Positions 14,273 to 15,705 of a stretch of 15,705 nucleotides of DNA are shown here, piece by piece. Made by a program: the position numbers and the translations under genes. Location of the stretch: positions 1-15,705 of the forward strand of contig CAJLHL010000053.1 in assembly GCA_905206455.1 (NCBI GenBank), in the 5' to 3' direction. Below the pieces are notes generated by a model that was given only the letters and a program-made list of their open reading frames with translations, searched no databases and was not told the DNA's origin. This stretch comes from an uncultured Eubacteriales bacterium. GTDB lineage: Bacteria > Bacillota > Clostridia > Peptostreptococcales > Anaerovoracaceae. Positions within the stretch are counted from its first letter, which is position 1, and each line of letters begins with the position of its first letter.

Positions 14273-15688
14273 ATGATTTTTCATAAAAATAATCCGCTGA
14301 AAATCACGGAAACCGTACTGCGAGACGCACATCAGTCCCTGATGGCTACGCGGATGAGAACCGAAGATATGCTGCCGATCATAGAAACGATGGATGAAGC
14401 TGGATACGATTCTGTGGAATGCTGGGGCGGAGCTACTTTCGACGTCTGCATGCGGTTTCTCGACGAGGATCCGTGGGAACGTCTGCGCGTCCTTCGGAAA
14501 GGATTCAAAAAGACAAAACTTCAGATGCTCCTTCGGGGGCAGAATCTTCTGGGCTATCGCCACTACTCCGACGACGTAGTCGACGCCTTCGTCCGGAAAG
14601 CGGTATCCAACGGTATCGACATTATCCGTATCTTCGATGCTCTCAATGACATCCGGAATCTGGAACGCGCAGTTCTGGCAGCAAAAAAAGAAGGCGCCCA
14701 CGTCCAGCTGGCAATGGCGTACACCACAGGAAAAGCATATACGCTGAATTATTGGAGAATCCTGGCACGCCAGATGGCGGACATGGGGGCAGACTCCATC
14801 TGCATCAAAGATATGGCCGGCCTGCTCACACCATATAACGCGGAAAAGCTGGTAAAGGTCGTAAAAAAGACGACAAAACTCCCTGTACACGTACATTCTC
14901 ACTGCACCAGCGGACTGGCGCCCATGACCTACCTGAAAGCCATAGAAGCGGGCTGTGACGGCATCGATACCGCGATCTCCCCTTTCTCTATGGGAACGAG
15001 CCAGCCCGCGACAGAAGCGATGTACACCGTGATGAAAAATACGGACCGTTGCCCGGAATTGAAAGAAGATAAGCTGCTTCAGACCGCAGAATATTTCAGA
15101 GAGTACCGGCGGTGGGCGGAAAAGGAAGGTCTCATCGATATAAAGATGATGGATGCGGATACGAAAACGCTGCATTATCAGATTCCGGGAGGCATGCTGT
15201 CAAATCTGTATTCTCAGATCAGAGAACAGGGAATGGAGGATCGCTATGCGGAAGTGCTTCGGGAGGTTCCCCGGGTGAGGAGGGATTTGGGAGAACCGCC
15301 TCTCGTCACCCCGTCCTCACAGATCGTCGGCACTCAGGCGGTATTGAACGTAGCGACAGGCAAGCGCTACAAAATGGTCAGCCAGCAGACAAAGGCCCTG
15401 CTGAACGGCGAATACGGAAGGACAGCGCGTCCGTTTAATGAAAGTCTGCAAAAAAAGGTGCTGGGAAATAAACCGCCCGTCACCTGCAGACCTGCGGATC
15501 TGCTGGAACCGGAATGGTACCGCATGAAAATACGTCAGGGAGATCAGTTTAAAAATGACGAAGAACTTCTGTCCTATATCCTGTTTCCACAGACTGCGGA
15601 AGCCTTCTTAAAAAAACGTGCCGGGGAACAAAACATCGCTCCGGAAACGGCTCCGGCCGCAGAGCACAATTCGGAAACTGAAGAATAA
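14273..15688 (+). CDS. oadA: Carboxyltransferase subunit, oxaloacetate decarboxylase alpha / pyruvate carboxylase subunit B type, no biotin domain (471 aa)
   Basis: This enzyme subunit moves a carboxyl group between biotin and pyruvate/oxaloacetate (or a related acid). It serves as oxaloacetate decarboxylase alpha, pyruvate carboxylase B or transcarboxylase 5S; sequence alone does not separate these. An HMGL-like TIM barrel (about 8-275) carries the metal ligands Asp18 (LRDAHQS), Lys179 (IKDMAG, carbamylated in the family), His208 and His210 (HVHSH). The conserved PYC/OADA domain follows (about 290-445, with PGGMLSNL and TPSSQIVGTQAV). The chain stops after a Pro/Ala/Glu-rich tail (449-471), where full-length OadA continues into a lysine-biotinylated domain, so biotin must be on a separate protein. 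The chosen ATG has GGAG seven bases upstream; an in-frame ATG at 14231 would add 14 atypical residues. Partner genes probably lie beyond the window. Confidence 0.88.
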   Translation: MIFHKNNPLKITETVLRDAHQSLMATRMRTEDMLPIIETMDEAGYDSVECWGGATFDVCMRFLDEDPWERLRVLRKGFKKTKLQMLLRGQNLLGYRHYSDDVVDAFVRKAVSNGIDIIRIFDALNDIRNLERAVLAAKKEGAHVQLAMAYTTGKAYTLNYWRILARQMADMGADSICIKDMAGLLTPYNAEKLVKVVKKTTKLPVHVHSHCTSGLAPMTYLKAIEAGCDGIDTAISPFSMGTSQPATEAMYTVMKNTDRCPELKEDKLLQTAEYFREYRRWAEKEGLIDIKMMDADTKTLHYQIPGGMLSNLYSQIREQGMEDRYAEVLREVPRVRRDLGEPPLVTPSSQIVGTQAVLNVATGKRYKMVSQQTKALLNGEYGRTARPFNESLQKKVLGNKPPVTCRPADLLEPEWYRMKIRQGDQFKNDEELLSYILFPQTAEAFLKKRAGEQNIAPETAPAAEHNSETEE

Positions 15689-15705
15689 AAACAGCTTGCA
15701 AAGAC

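Noticed and set aside
14246..15175. Minus-strand open frame (309 codons) opposite the carboxyltransferase
   Set aside because: Antisense shadow of a well-supported gene; the translation is rich in Phe/His/Cys and matches nothing recognisable.
1..15705. CRISPR arrays, tRNA or rRNA genes, insertion sequences, phage or toxin-antitoxin genes
   Set aside because: Both strands were read for direct-repeat arrays, cloverleaf-like sequence and transposase-like frames; none was seen.

Overview
The window looks like a chromosomal segment of an anaerobic member of the Clostridia (Firmicutes). The evidence is purine-rich AGGAGG-type ribosome binding sites on nearly every gene, a T-box riboswitch, a YtrA-type GntR repressor, the rplM-rpsI pair, and a biotin-carboxylase-family carboxyltransferase subunit without its biotin domain. 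Base composition is near half GC. I suspect a relative of Anaerovoracaceae or other Eubacteriales, but that is a weak inference. There is no insertion sequence, phage gene, CRISPR array, tRNA or rRNA.

Almost everything is on the minus strand. Reading leftwards from about 14.0 kb: (1) rplM-rpsI, with a good promoter, a leader of about 147 nt and a terminator; (2) a solitary metallo-beta-lactamase-fold hydrolase; (3) a Trp-specific T-box leader driving a TrpB2-type tryptophan synthase beta chain, closed by a strong hairpin terminator; (4) a two-gene unit of a YtrA-type GntR regulator and a DUF5808 membrane protein, with a perfect 33-bp palindrome on its promoter; (5) a monocistronic ybjQ-like gene; (6) a three-gene unit of a membrane-bound spermidine-synthase-like protein, an OmpR-type response regulator and a histidine kinase, ending in a terminator; (7) an ABC ATPase and FtsX/MacB-type permease pair. 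The only plus-strand gene is the carboxyltransferase (oadA/pycB type) at the right edge, divergent from rplM. A plus-strand terminator at the extreme left edge shows that a convergent plus-strand gene ends just outside the window.

How the parts may work together: the kinase and regulator sit between the aminopropyltransferase-like membrane protein and an exporter-type ABC system, so they plausibly sense an envelope signal and control one or both. The T-box specifier (UGG) and the T-box bulge (UGGC, matching a G discriminator) both point to tRNA-Trp. TrpB2 should therefore be made when charged tRNA-Trp is scarce, probably to make tryptophan from indole. The GntR protein probably represses its own operon through the palindrome. 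No wholly unknown system is evident. The least-understood parts are the SpeE-like/two-component/ABC block and the GntR-DUF5808 unit.
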